Of a DNA stretch of 40,346 nt, positions 8,485-15,805 are shown piece by piece. The translations under genes and the position numbers were made by a program. Source of the stretch: CAZLBC01 sp964557575 (GTDB lineage: Bacteria > Planctomycetota > Phycisphaerae > SM23-33); contig CAZLBC010000040.1 of the NCBI GenBank assembly GCA_964557575.1, positions 1 through 40,346 on the forward strand. The letters run 5' to 3'. The stretch's first letter is position 1; every line of letters begins with the position of its first letter. Below the pieces are notes generated by a model that saw only the letters and a list, made by a program, of their open reading frames with translations, searched no databases and had not been told where the DNA came from.

Positions 8485-9063
8485 CTAGACCGTGTCGGCC
8501 CGGCGCTCCAGCCGGCGACGCATGATATCGTTGTCGCGGCGGAGACGCTCCACGTCCCGCTGGAGCCGCTGCACCCGCTTTTCGAGCCGGCGGATCACCT
8601 CGATCAGGTCCCGGAGGTTTTGTATCCGGTCGCGGCGATACTCCCGGCGGCCCCGCTCGCCCCGCTTGTCGTCCCGGTTGTCTTCATTCGCTTCCCGCTC
8701 GCGCTCCTCGGCGTCTCTCCGGCGGTCTTCCGCGTCACGCTCCCGGTCGCGTTCGCGCTCCTCGGCGTCTCTCTCGCGGTCTTCCGCGTCCCGCTCACGG
8801 TCACGCTCGCGTTCCTCGGCGTCTCTCTCGCGGTCTTCCGCGTCGCGTTCACGGTCACGCTCGCGTTCCTCGGCGTCTCTCTGGCGGTCTTCCGCGTCGC
8901 GTTCACGGGCTTTTCGCCGCTCGTCCCCGCGGTCGTCATCGGCGGACGCGGTCCCCGCCGGGAGAAATCCGGTCACTGCCATGCCCAGCAGGCACCCGGC
9001 AAAAAACAACAGCCGTCGCCGGCGCACTGAATTGCCGCGCACCGTATCGTTGATACTCGTCAT
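8485..9063 (-). CDS. Secreted protein with Glu/Arg-rich 18-residue repeats
   Basis: 192 aa. Residues about 10-38 look like a signal peptide: a basic start, then LLFFAGCLLGMAVTGFLPA, ending at TASADD. The centre is almost only E, R, D and A, built from about four copies of an 18-residue unit (AEERERDRERDAEDRERD). Dense alternation of acidic and basic residues is typical of stable single alpha-helices. A more normal coiled-coil segment follows near the C-terminus (LRDLIEVIRRLEKRVQRLQRDVERLRRD). No enzymatic motif is seen; a structural spacer or periplasmic filament role is a guess. ATG 9063 has GGAGAA 7-8 nt upstream. It is divergent from the histidine kinase. Confidence 0.75.
   Translation of the reverse strand: MTSINDTVRGNSVRRRRLLFFAGCLLGMAVTGFLPAGTASADDDRGDERRKARERDAEDRQRDAEERERDRERDAEDRERDAEERERDRERDAEDRERDAEERERDRERDAEDRRRDAEEREREANEDNRDDKRGERGRREYRRDRIQNLRDLIEVIRRLEKRVQRLQRDVERLRRDNDIMRRRLERRADTV
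8704..8919. repeat. 54-bp tandem repeat, about 3.9 copies
   Basis: Units begin at 8704, 8758, 8812 and 8866, exactly 54 bp apart, with a few base changes between copies. They encode the 18-residue charged repeat of the secreted protein. Copies 2-4 are more alike than copy 1, which suggests recent duplication or gene conversion. Confidence 0.9.
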
Positions 9064-9121
9064 GGTGATTCTCCTTGTCCAATGGCGTTCGCACGTGCGG
9101 GGCACATGATCCCCGCGGCGT

Positions 9122-9127
9122 ATTATA
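9122..9127 (-). promoter_or_regulatory. -10 box of the charged-repeat protein gene
   Basis: TATAAT on the minus strand, about 58 nt before ATG 9063. No convincing -35. It leaves a leader of about 50 nt that carries the GGAG Shine-Dalgarno sequence. Confidence 0.45.
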
Positions 9128-9240
9128 CCACCGGCGGCCGCTTATGGCCCGCCGTTTTCAACGCGGAAGGCGTGATGCCCGTTTTCTTTGAAACCGTTCC
9201 CGGAAAATGAAAACGGTACACATCGCCATCCCGCGATGCG

Positions 9241-9246
9241 TATAAT
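9241..9246 (+). promoter_or_regulatory. -10 box of the histidine kinase gene
   Basis: Consensus TATAAT about 78 nt before ATG 9324. The -35 region is weak. The leader carries GGAG at about 9312, 8 nt before the start codon. Confidence 0.45.
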
Positions 9247-9323
9247 TCAGGCGGGGCGGTTTTCCTTGTGCAACCGACGATACCATCTGCCCGGTTTGTG
9301 CCGCCCCGTCTGGAGCGTTCAGT

Positions 9324-10898
9324 ATGTGCGAAGACGTTGACGGCGAAGCGGTAGAGGACCGAACAGAGGAACTAAAGCGGGACATAGAAAAACTCAAGGA
9401 GCGGAACAATTCCCTGCGTACCCTGATAGACACCCTGCCGTCCCTGATCTATATCAAAGACCGGGACTTCCGCTTCATCGAGGCGAACCTGGCGTGCGCG
9501 CGGTTCGTCGGCGAGGAGAAAACGGCGGATTTCATCGGCAAGAGCGACCACGACTACTACACGAAAGCGGAGGCCGACCGCTACCGTGCCGATGAAGAGG
9601 AGATCTTCGGCACGGGCAGGCCGCTGGTCAACAAGGACGAGCTGCACGAGATGCCCGACGGAACGGAAAGATGGGTCATCACCAGCAAGTACCCGGTGAA
9701 GAACGAGGACGGTGAGATCATCGGCATCGCCGGCGTCTCGCACGACATATCGAACCTCAGGGACAATTACACCAAGGAGATACGCAATTCCCGCATGGAG
9801 GCGACGGCCACGCTCGCCGGCGGCATCGCCCACAAGTTCAACAACCTCCTGGCCGTGATCCTCGGCAACGCCTCCCTGCTGAAAGAGAGAGAATCCTCCG
9901 ATGAAGTAAGGGAAATAGAGCGGGCCGCCGAAAAGGCCGGTGAACTGGCCCGCCGGATGATCGAGTACGCCCGGGGCGGAAAGCTCATTTCAGCCCCGGT
10001 GGACGTCAACGACGCCATCGGGGACCTGCTCGTGTTCGAAAAAGAGAACCTGCCGGAAGCGGTTCGCGTCGAAACCGACCTGGCGCCCGAGAACCCGCTG
10101 GTGCAGGGCGACCCGCGGCAATTCGACAGTGTCGTGCTGGTGCTGCTCCGGAACGCCGCGGACGCCGTGGGAGATGCCGGCACCATCCGTATTTCGACGA
10201 AGGTGACCGACGCCGTCAGTTGCACGGGCTTCTCCCCCCGGCCCGACCGGGAGTATCTCTGCCTGGAGGTCGCCGATGACGGCTGCGGGATGGATCCCGA
10301 GACCGCCTCCCTGGTGTTCGAGCCGTTTTTTACGACCAAGTTCATCGGCCACGGTCTCGGACTCGCCGCGGCCCACGGCATCGTCGCCAATCACGGCGGG
10401 TGCATGACCGTCGAAAGCACGCCGGGTGCGGGGAGCACCTTCAGGGTGTTTCTGCCCGTGGAGAACACGGCCTCCGCCGCGGCCGAGATGCCGCACGAAA
10501 CCGGCCGGGAACCCGCGGTACGGCGGAAGGAGGGAACCGAAACCATACTGGTGGTCGACGACGAGGGGGGGGTGCGGGATACCTTCAAGACGGTCCTGGA
10601 GCGGCGGGGCTACACCGTCCTGACCGCGCAAAACGGGTTCGAGGCGGTCGACACGATGCGGGAACACACCGGGAATATCACGCTGGTCATCCTGGACGTC
10701 GAAATGCCGGTCATGGGCGGACGAAAGGCCTACGGGCTCCTGAAGAACATCAAACCCGACGTCCGGGTCCTGCTCTGCTCGGGGTACGCCATAGACGATT
10801 CCCTGGTTTCCCTGCTCGGTCCCGAGGACGATTTCGCCAACAAGCCCCTCCCGACCGACGATCTCTGCGCGAAGATCCGCGCGCTGCTGGACGCGTGA
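9324..10898 (+). CDS. PAS-domain hybrid histidine kinase with C-terminal receiver
   Basis: 524 aa, soluble (no TM segment). Order: short coiled coil (about 10-35), PAS domain (about 38-150: LIDTLPSLIYIKDRDFRFIEAN), dimerisation/phosphoacceptor helix with GGIAHKFNNLLAVILG (His about 170), and an ATPase domain with N box LRNAADAV, G1 DDGCGMD, F box FEPFFTTK and G2 GHGLGLA. A receiver domain (about 406-522) carries the phosphoacceptor Asp in LDVEMPVMGG (about residue 460) and Lys in NKPL. The H box has HKFNN where HDFNN is usual for this class. No output domain is present, so signalling must pass to a separate partner. The signal is unknown. SD GGAG precedes ATG 9324. Confidence 0.92.
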   Translation: MCEDVDGEAVEDRTEELKRDIEKLKERNNSLRTLIDTLPSLIYIKDRDFRFIEANLACARFVGEEKTADFIGKSDHDYYTKAEADRYRADEEEIFGTGRPLVNKDELHEMPDGTERWVITSKYPVKNEDGEIIGIAGVSHDISNLRDNYTKEIRNSRMEATATLAGGIAHKFNNLLAVILGNASLLKERESSDEVREIERAAEKAGELARRMIEYARGGKLISAPVDVNDAIGDLLVFEKENLPEAVRVETDLAPENPLVQGDPRQFDSVVLVLLRNAADAVGDAGTIRISTKVTDAVSCTGFSPRPDREYLCLEVADDGCGMDPETASLVFEPFFTTKFIGHGLGLAAAHGIVANHGGCMTVESTPGAGSTFRVFLPVENTASAAAEMPHETGREPAVRRKEGTETILVVDDEGGVRDTFKTVLERRGYTVLTAQNGFEAVDTMREHTGNITLVILDVEMPVMGGRKAYGLLKNIKPDVRVLLCSGYAIDDSLVSLLGPEDDFANKPLPTDDLCAKIRALLDA

Positions 10899-10988
10899 GC
10901 CGCGCGCGGCCCGAATGCCCCCCGCGACGAGTTTCTTGCTTTCCTCCTCCTCCCGATATATACCGTAGGCGCGGATTCCGGCCGCGTA

Positions 10989-10994
10989 TACAAT
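10989..10994 (+). promoter_or_regulatory. -10-like box upstream of the GT4/phosphorylase pair
   Basis: TACAAT (within TATACAAT) about 40 nt before ATG 11035. An AAGGA Shine-Dalgarno lies at 11021-11025. No clear -35. It is the best promoter candidate for the plus-strand half of the solute locus. Confidence 0.35.
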
Positions 10995-11034
10995 TTCCAT
11001 TTTCAGCACCGTATTCGGCAAAGGATAACCGGTC

Positions 11035-12291
11035 ATGCACCTGAATGTTGGTTTTGTCTCCACGCGATTCGCGGGAACCGACGGGGTTTCCCTCGAAAGC
11101 GCCAAGTGGGCGACGGTGCTCGCGGAAGACGGTCATCGCGTCTTCTGGTACGCCGGCAGGCTCGACCGGGACCCGGCAACCTGCTGCTGCGTCCCCGAGG
11201 CCCACTTCGAGTACCCGGAGAACATTTGGATCAACCGGAATATCTGGCGGTGCTACGCCCGGTCGCCCATGGTGACCGAGCGCATACACGCGTATGCCGC
11301 GTACCTGAAAACGACCCTCTATGAATACGTCAAGCGCTTCGACCTGCAGATGCTGGTACTCGAAAACGTCCTGACGATTCCCATGCACGTGCCCCTGGGC
11401 ATCGCGGCGACCACGTTCCTGTGCGAAACCCGCATCCCGGCGATCGCCCACCACCACGACTTCTACTGGGAGCGGGATCGTTTCGGCGTCAACGCGATCG
11501 CCGATTACCTGGAAATGGCGTTCCCCCCCCGGAACCCCGACATCCAGCACACCGTGATAAACCAGTCCGCGCGGGAGGAACTCGCCTGGCGGAAGGGGGT
11601 TCCCGCGACACTGATACCGAACGTCTTCGACTTTGATCGCCCGCCGGCCCGGGGCGACGACTATACCGCCGACCTCAGGCAACAGCTCGGTATCGCCGAC
11701 GACGAGAAGTTCATACTCCAGCCGACCAGGATCGTGCCGCGGAAGGGTATCGAGCACTCGATAAAGCTCCTGGAGATGATCGGCGACGACCGCTACAAGC
11801 TGATCATATCCCACGACGCCGGCGACGAGGGCTACGAGTATCGCCGGATGCTGTCGGAACTGGCCCGGATCGCCGGCGTGGACGTCCGTTTTGTTTCCAA
11901 CCGGATCGGCGAGATGCGCTACCGCAACAAGCGCGGGCAGAAGGTCTACACGCTCTGGGATCTCTATCCCCACGCGGACCTGGTCACCTATCCCAGCGTC
12001 TACGAGGGATTCGGCAACGCGCTCCTGGAAGCGATTTACTTCCGGATTCCCATCCTGATCAACCGCTACTCGATCTTCACCAGGGACATCGAGCCGCTGG
12101 GGTTCAATTTCATCACCATAGACGGGTTCGTGACGTCGCAGGTCGTGGAGAAGGTACAGCGGGCCATCGAAGACCGGGAATACCGCGAAAAGATGGTGGA
12201 TCACAACTACGAGATCGCCCGGCACCGTTTCAATTACTCCAATCTTCGGCACAAGCTCAGGACGCTGCTGTCGAACATCACCGGAACGTAG
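11035..12291 (+). CDS. GT4 glycosyltransferase, possible mannosylglucosylglycerate synthase
   Basis: 418 aa, GT-B fold. The N-terminal half begins MHLNVGFVSTRFAGTDGVSLESAKWA, with the glycine-containing acceptor loop. The C-terminal half has the nucleotide-sugar site: QPTRIVPRKGIEHSIKLLE and the EX7E pair in YEGFGNALLEAI (Glu about 324 and 332). It is followed 13 bp later by a GH13_18 phosphorylase. Across the island, on the other strand, lie gpgS, another GT4 and a HAD phosphatase. This neighbourhood resembles the compatible-solute pathways of Petrotoga, where GpgS plus GT4 enzymes make mannosylglucosylglycerate. The family call is firm; the exact product is inferred from context. Confidence 0.82.
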   Translation: MHLNVGFVSTRFAGTDGVSLESAKWATVLAEDGHRVFWYAGRLDRDPATCCCVPEAHFEYPENIWINRNIWRCYARSPMVTERIHAYAAYLKTTLYEYVKRFDLQMLVLENVLTIPMHVPLGIAATTFLCETRIPAIAHHHDFYWERDRFGVNAIADYLEMAFPPRNPDIQHTVINQSAREELAWRKGVPATLIPNVFDFDRPPARGDDYTADLRQQLGIADDEKFILQPTRIVPRKGIEHSIKLLEMIGDDRYKLIISHDAGDEGYEYRRMLSELARIAGVDVRFVSNRIGEMRYRNKRGQKVYTLWDLYPHADLVTYPSVYEGFGNALLEAIYFRIPILINRYSIFTRDIEPLGFNFITIDGFVTSQVVEKVQRAIEDREYREKMVDHNYEIARHRFNYSNLRHKLRTLLSNITGT

Positions 12292-12304
12292 CGGCGAGGT
12301 GCGC

Positions 12305-14020
12305 ATGAGTTACCTGGAATACCGGACGGCACAGACATTTCGCGAGCACTTCGATTTCCTGTACCCCGACCGCGGCGAGAACTGCCTCGCCCGGCTGCAG
12401 GCGATGCTGGGACGCTACGGGGTCGTCGCGTCGGCGCCCGGATACCGGTGGAGCGAAAAAGATATCGCGGTCATCACGTACGGCGACATCCTCCGCCGCA
12501 ACGGCGAACACCCCCTGTTGAGCCTCAAGTCCTTTCTCGACAGTAATTTCCTGAGTTGCATCAACACCGTTCACATTCTCCCCTTCTTCCCGTATTCCTC
12601 CGACGACGGCTTTTCCATAACGGACTACCGGCGGGTCAATCCCTCCTGCGGGAGCTGGGACGAAATACAGTCGCTGGCGGAAAACTACCGTCTTATGTTC
12701 GACCTTGTCCTGAACCACGCCTCGCGCGATTCGGCGTGGTTCGAGGATTTCATCCACCGGATTATGCCCGCACGGGATTTCTTTATCGAAGCCGATCCCG
12801 CCGCGGACCTCTCGGCGGTGGTCCGGCCCCGGGCCACGCCCCTGCTGACGCCCGTGCAGACCCGTGAAGGACTCCGGCACGTGTGGACGACCTTCAGCGA
12901 AGACCAGATCGATCTCGACTTCGCCAACCCGGACGTCCTGTTCGAATTCCTCGACATCCTCCTGTTCTACATTTCGAAGGGGGCGAAGATCATCCGGCTG
13001 GACGCGATCGCCTACACCTGGAAAAAGGCGGGAACCTCGTGCATTCACCTGCCCGAGTGCCACCGCATGGTCAGGTTGTTCCGCGACTTCCTGGACCTGG
13101 TCGCGCCCGACGTCCTCATCCTCACCGAAACCAACGTCCCGCACGAGGAAAATATCAGCTACTTCGGCGGCGGCGACGAGGCCCACCTGGTATACCAGTT
13201 TTCCCTGCCCCCACTGCTGCTGCACGCGTTTGACGCCGAGAGCGGCGAACGGCTCTCCGCGTGGGCCGCCTCCCTGCCGACGCTCCCCGCCGGCTGCAGT
13301 TTCTTCAACTTCACCGCCTCGCACGACGGCGTCGGGCTCCGTCCTCTCGAGGGTCTCGTTCCCGAAGAACAGATCGCGGACCTCGCCCGGCGGGTCGCCG
13401 ACCGGGGGGGCCGCATATCCGCCCGGACGAATCCGGACGGCTCCGAAAGCCCCTACGAGATGAACTGCACCTACCTCGACGCCCTGGCCGAGAAGGACGG
13501 GAAGCTGACGCCCGGCGCGATCAACCGGTTTCTCTCCACCCAGGCCGCGGCGCTCGCGATGAAGGGCCTGCCCGCGGTCTACTTTCACAGCCTCGTCGGC
13601 ACCCGCAACTACTACGAGGGCATCCGCCGCTACGGCTTCCCGCGGGCGATCAACCGCCGGCGGTGGGACGCCGACCGGCTCGAGAAATTCCTCGCCGACG
13701 ATGCGTCGCACCACCGGACGATCTTCGATGCCTGCCGCCGGATGCTGCGGATCAGGAGCAGCCGCGGGGCCTTTCATCCCGACGGCCGCCAGGAAATCCT
13801 GGAGGCGGGAAAGAGCCTCTTCGCGATCCGGCGGACCGACCCCGCCGGAGAGGGTGTCGTGGTGTCCGTCACCAATTTTTCCCGGCGGGCGAAAAAATTA
13901 AAAACCGCGGACCTCGGCCTGGACGGCGGGCCGGCGCGCGATCTCCTGGAGAATGCCGAAGTCGGCGACGGCAACATACAACTGCCCGGCGGGAAGACGG
14001 CCTGGCTGACCGTCGGGTAA
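12305..14020 (+). CDS. GH13_18 sugar phosphorylase, probably glucosylglycerate phosphorylase
   Basis: 571 aa. A (beta/alpha)8 amylase-like fold of the sucrose-phosphorylase subfamily. The catalytic triad is intact: nucleophile Asp in IIRLDAIAY (about residue 233), acid/base Glu in ILTETNVP (about 275) and the stabilising Asp in FTASHDGVG (about 341). The early HILPFFPYSSDDGFSITDY segment is typical of the subfamily, which includes sucrose, glucosylglycerol and glucosylglycerate phosphorylases. With gpgS in the same locus, glucosylglycerate (giving glucose-1-phosphate and glycerate) is the likeliest substrate. This would make it the recycling enzyme of the solute. ATG 12305 has GAGG at 5-nt spacing; a GTG two codons earlier is less likely. 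It forms an operon with the GT4 gene. Confidence 0.85.
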   Translation: MSYLEYRTAQTFREHFDFLYPDRGENCLARLQAMLGRYGVVASAPGYRWSEKDIAVITYGDILRRNGEHPLLSLKSFLDSNFLSCINTVHILPFFPYSSDDGFSITDYRRVNPSCGSWDEIQSLAENYRLMFDLVLNHASRDSAWFEDFIHRIMPARDFFIEADPAADLSAVVRPRATPLLTPVQTREGLRHVWTTFSEDQIDLDFANPDVLFEFLDILLFYISKGAKIIRLDAIAYTWKKAGTSCIHLPECHRMVRLFRDFLDLVAPDVLILTETNVPHEENISYFGGGDEAHLVYQFSLPPLLLHAFDAESGERLSAWAASLPTLPAGCSFFNFTASHDGVGLRPLEGLVPEEQIADLARRVADRGGRISARTNPDGSESPYEMNCTYLDALAEKDGKLTPGAINRFLSTQAAALAMKGLPAVYFHSLVGTRNYYEGIRRYGFPRAINRRRWDADRLEKFLADDASHHRTIFDACRRMLRIRSSRGAFHPDGRQEILEAGKSLFAIRRTDPAGEGVVVSVTNFSRRAKKLKTADLGLDGGPARDLLENAEVGDGNIQLPGGKTAWLTVG

Positions 14021-14105
14021 GAGACGGGCGCTGCAAGCGGGGGAAGAAACAACGGGTAGTGCAAATTAAATATTCACTGTTGGGCAAGCAGTGACCGGAA
14101 AAAGT

Positions 14106-14127
14106 AAGCCGACGTTCGGCTTGTTTT
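14106..14127 (+). terminator. Rho-independent terminator after the phosphorylase gene
   Basis: AAGCCGA (14106-14112), a short CGT loop and TCGGCTT (14116-14122), followed by GTTTT. It ends the plus-strand operon and lies just before the foldback element that opens the island. Confidence 0.7.
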
Positions 14128-14155
14128 CAACGCTCATTCTTCTTACGATTATTTA

Positions 14156-14314
14156 GGCCTGCTGAACAAGTCGGCCGTCGACGAGAAAGCGACACGTTTT
14201 TCGCGGATCAAGGAATTCGAAGCAGGCGATTCTACATGAATCGTCGATGGCGACTGACGATGAGCTGCGGAAAAATGTACTTTCGCAGACAGGCCCGAAT
14301 TGTTCAGCAGGCCG
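14156..14314. mobile_element. Foldback (MITE-like) element at the left edge of the island
   Basis: A 159-bp non-coding element. Its arms GGCCTGCTGAACAA (14156-14169) and TTGTTCAGCAGGCC (14300-14313) are perfect inverted repeats. The remaining halves also pair imperfectly, including GATTC/GAATC near the centre and CTGCG...CGCAG on the right. TATTTA lies directly on both sides (14150-14155 and 14315-14320), a likely 6-bp target duplication. The insertion-sequence family of the ends was not recognised. It ends 21 bp before the SD-proximal part of the next gene. Confidence 0.6.
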
Positions 14315-14341
14315 TATTTAAACCCTGTGAAAGGAATGCGT

Positions 14342-15115
14342 ATGAAACAAATATGGACCATACTGATCGCGATAACGCTTTTACTGACCGCATGTCAGTC
14401 GCCGAAAAAAGATACCGTCTCACAACTCTGCACCATCGACGCCCTGCTCACCGGGGTGTATGATGGATCGACCCCCATCGGCACACTGAACCAATACGGC
14501 GATTTCGGTCTCGGCACCTTTGATAAACTGGAGGGTGAAATGATCGTCTACGAGGGCGTCATTTATCAGATTAAAGCCGACGGTCATGTCTATACCCCCA
14601 ACCCTGAAACCATGACCACACCGTTTGCAGTAGTAGTCTCCTTCGATCCCGATCATCATCACACCTTTAACACCGCGCACCGCCTGAAACAGGTCAAAAC
14701 CGTACTGGATAAAAAGCTGCACAACCTGAATATCTTCCATGCCATCCGCATTGAAGGCACCTTCCCCTACATGAAAACGCGCAGTGTCCCGGCCCAGCAA
14801 AAACCCTATCCGCCCCTGAAGGAAGTCGCAGAACATCAGTCGGTATTTGAGATGCACAACATAAAAGGCACGGTCATCGGCTTCCGTTGTCCGGCCTACG
14901 TGAAGGGGATCGGCGTCCCGGCCTACCACCTTCATTTTCTCTCAGCAGACCGCACCCAGGGCGGACATATTCTCGATTTCACGATGCAATCCGGCACAGC
15001 GGATATCGATTCCTGCCATAATTTTTATCTTATGCTGCCGGAAACGGATGACGCCTTCGCGGCGGCGGATCTCAATAAAGACCGTTCAAAAGAACTTCAT
15101 GCTGTGGAACAATAA
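14342..15115 (+). CDS. budA: Acetolactate decarboxylase with lipoprotein signal
   Basis: 257 aa. Residues 1-18 form a lipoprotein signal (MKQIWTILIAITLLLTACQS, lipobox LTAC). The rest matches alpha-acetolactate decarboxylase, which converts 2-acetolactate to (R)-acetoin. Family motifs are present in order: YDGSTPIGTLNQYGDFGLGTFDKLEGEM, PFAVVVSF, RIEGTFPYMKTRSVPAQQKPY, GFRCPAYVKGIGVPAYHLHFLS and RTQGGHILDF. The three zinc-binding histidines (HLH and GGH) are there. VPGYHLHF has become VPAYHLHF. Most members are cytosolic, so an acylated, exported form is unusual. SD AAAGGA precedes ATG 14342. Base composition is lower in GC than the flanking locus, suggesting transfer. It stands alone on this strand. 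Confidence 0.9.
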   Translation: MKQIWTILIAITLLLTACQSPKKDTVSQLCTIDALLTGVYDGSTPIGTLNQYGDFGLGTFDKLEGEMIVYEGVIYQIKADGHVYTPNPETMTTPFAVVVSFDPDHHHTFNTAHRLKQVKTVLDKKLHNLNIFHAIRIEGTFPYMKTRSVPAQQKPYPPLKEVAEHQSVFEMHNIKGTVIGFRCPAYVKGIGVPAYHLHFLSADRTQGGHILDFTMQSGTADIDSCHNFYLMLPETDDAFAAADLNKDRSKELHAVEQ

Positions 15116-15150
15116 CGATGCAACACCACTCTGGATCAATTGCTTTTCTC

Positions 15151-15243
15151 ATGGCCAAAACAGCCGCCATCCCGCGACCGGAACGTTCCACGGCCTGGGT
15201 TATGTTACAATTACATCACCATGGTGACGGGAGATAGGATTGA
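15151..15243. repeat. 93-bp direct repeat, copy 1
   Basis: Aligns without gaps to 18019-18111, about 11 mismatches (near 88% identity). It contains GGCC-AAAA-C/A-(G)GCC, a TATGTTACAATTAC stretch and the 12-bp palindrome TCACCATGGTGA. With copy 2 it brackets the foldback element, HipBA and VapBC. An ATG at 15221 opens a frame starting MVTGDRI in both copies, but no protein family follows. Confidence 0.8.
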
Positions 15244-15279
15244 TTTTCCGCTAACAGTTCATGTGCGAAGCATTATACC

Positions 15280-15446
15280 TAGAGCTGGTTTCATAACTTC
15301 AATTTGGACTACAAGCGGCTCTTTTGCCGTCTGGCGGCGTCACGAAAACTCGACATATTTCCTTAATATGTCGTCGTTTCCGTTCCTTGCCAGATCGACA
15401 AAATACCTCGCTTTCGCTACCAAAGCAAGTTATGAAACCAGCTCTA
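15280..15446. mobile_element. Foldback (MITE-like) element with 20-bp perfect terminal inverted repeats
   Basis: TAGAGCTGGTTTCATAACTT (15280-15299) and its exact complement (15427-15446) bound a 167-bp element. The two halves pair along most of their length, ending in the central hairpin CGACATATT-tcctt-AATATGTCG (15351-15373). TA at each end could be the duplicated target dinucleotide. No coding potential. It lies between direct repeat 1 and the HipBA operators. Confidence 0.65.
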
Positions 15447-15470
15447 ATAAAATCGCCGATTCACAGTAAT

Positions 15471-15484
15471 TTACCGATCGGGAA
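15471..15484. promoter_or_regulatory. HipBA operator O1
   Basis: TTACCGATCGGGAA, an imperfect copy of the palindrome TTACCGATCGGTAA. Its centre is exactly 49 bp before the centre of O2. Confidence 0.6.
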
Positions 15485-15517
15485 TAATTACTTATTTATC
15501 TTTTGAAATCGCTTTAG

Positions 15518-15535
15518 TTTTACCGATCGGTAAAA
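15518..15535. promoter_or_regulatory. HipBA operator O2
   Basis: TTTTACCGATCGGTAAAA, a perfect 18-bp palindrome just upstream of the -35 box. It is the best of the three sites. Confidence 0.7.
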
Positions 15536-15542
15536 TTATATA

Positions 15543-15571
15543 TTGACTTTTTGGAAAAACATGGGATATTA
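15543..15571 (+). promoter_or_regulatory. hipBA promoter
   Basis: TTGACT (15543-15548) with GATATT (15565-15570) at 16 bp, or ATATTA (15566-15571) at 17 bp. The -10 box abuts operator O3, so binding there would block initiation. Confidence 0.55.
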
Positions 15572-15582
15572 CCGATCGGTAA
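15569..15582. promoter_or_regulatory. HipBA operator O3
   Basis: TTACCGATCGGTAA, a perfect 14-bp palindrome covering the likely transcription start and ending 1 bp before the hipB ATG. Its centre is again 49 bp from that of O2. Confidence 0.7.
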
Positions 15583-15583
15583 C

Positions 15584-15805
15584 ATGACTATTCAGAATCC
15601 CGAACAACTCGGCGCGGCCATTCGTGAAAAACGCACGATGCTCAAAGTAACCCAGAAGGAACTTGCAATGACCTGCGGCACGGGTGTGCGGTTCATTGTC
15701 GATCTGGAAAAGGGCAAGGCCACCTGCCAGGTCGGGAAGGTCCTCCAGGTACTGCAGGCCCTGGGGATGACTATTGAAATATCAGGCGCTGGTACACAGC
15801 CATGA
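15584..15805 (+). CDS. hipB: HipB-type antitoxin, XRE-family HTH
   Basis: 73 aa. A single Cro/C1-type helix-turn-helix: LGAAIREKRTMLKVTQKELAMTCGTGVRFIVDLEKGKATCQVGKVLQVLQALGM, with the TQKELA helix 2 and VRFIVDLEKG recognition region typical of HipB. In known HipBA systems HipB binds palindromes ahead of its own operon and neutralises HipA. Three ACCGATCGGT palindromes lie just upstream here. ATG 15584 was chosen because the promoter and operator O3 occupy the longer frame (TTG 15551). Its stop overlaps the hipA start (ATGA). Confidence 0.88.
   Translation: MTIQNPEQLGAAIREKRTMLKVTQKELAMTCGTGVRFIVDLEKGKATCQVGKVLQVLQALGMTIEISGAGTQP

Noticed and set aside
8704..8919. Regular repeats considered as a CRISPR array.
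   Set aside because: Units are contiguous, without spacers, and code in frame for an 18-residue peptide repeat.
8425..9030. A hydrophobic plus-strand frame with repeated 'LLGVSLAVFRV' that looks like a membrane protein.
   Set aside because: It is the complement of the 54-bp repeats coding the charged protein, which has a signal peptide, SD and promoter.
15140..15469. A 109-codon plus-strand frame starting near direct repeat 1.
   Set aside because: It runs through the repeat and the palindromic element, with no recognisable protein and low-quality composition.
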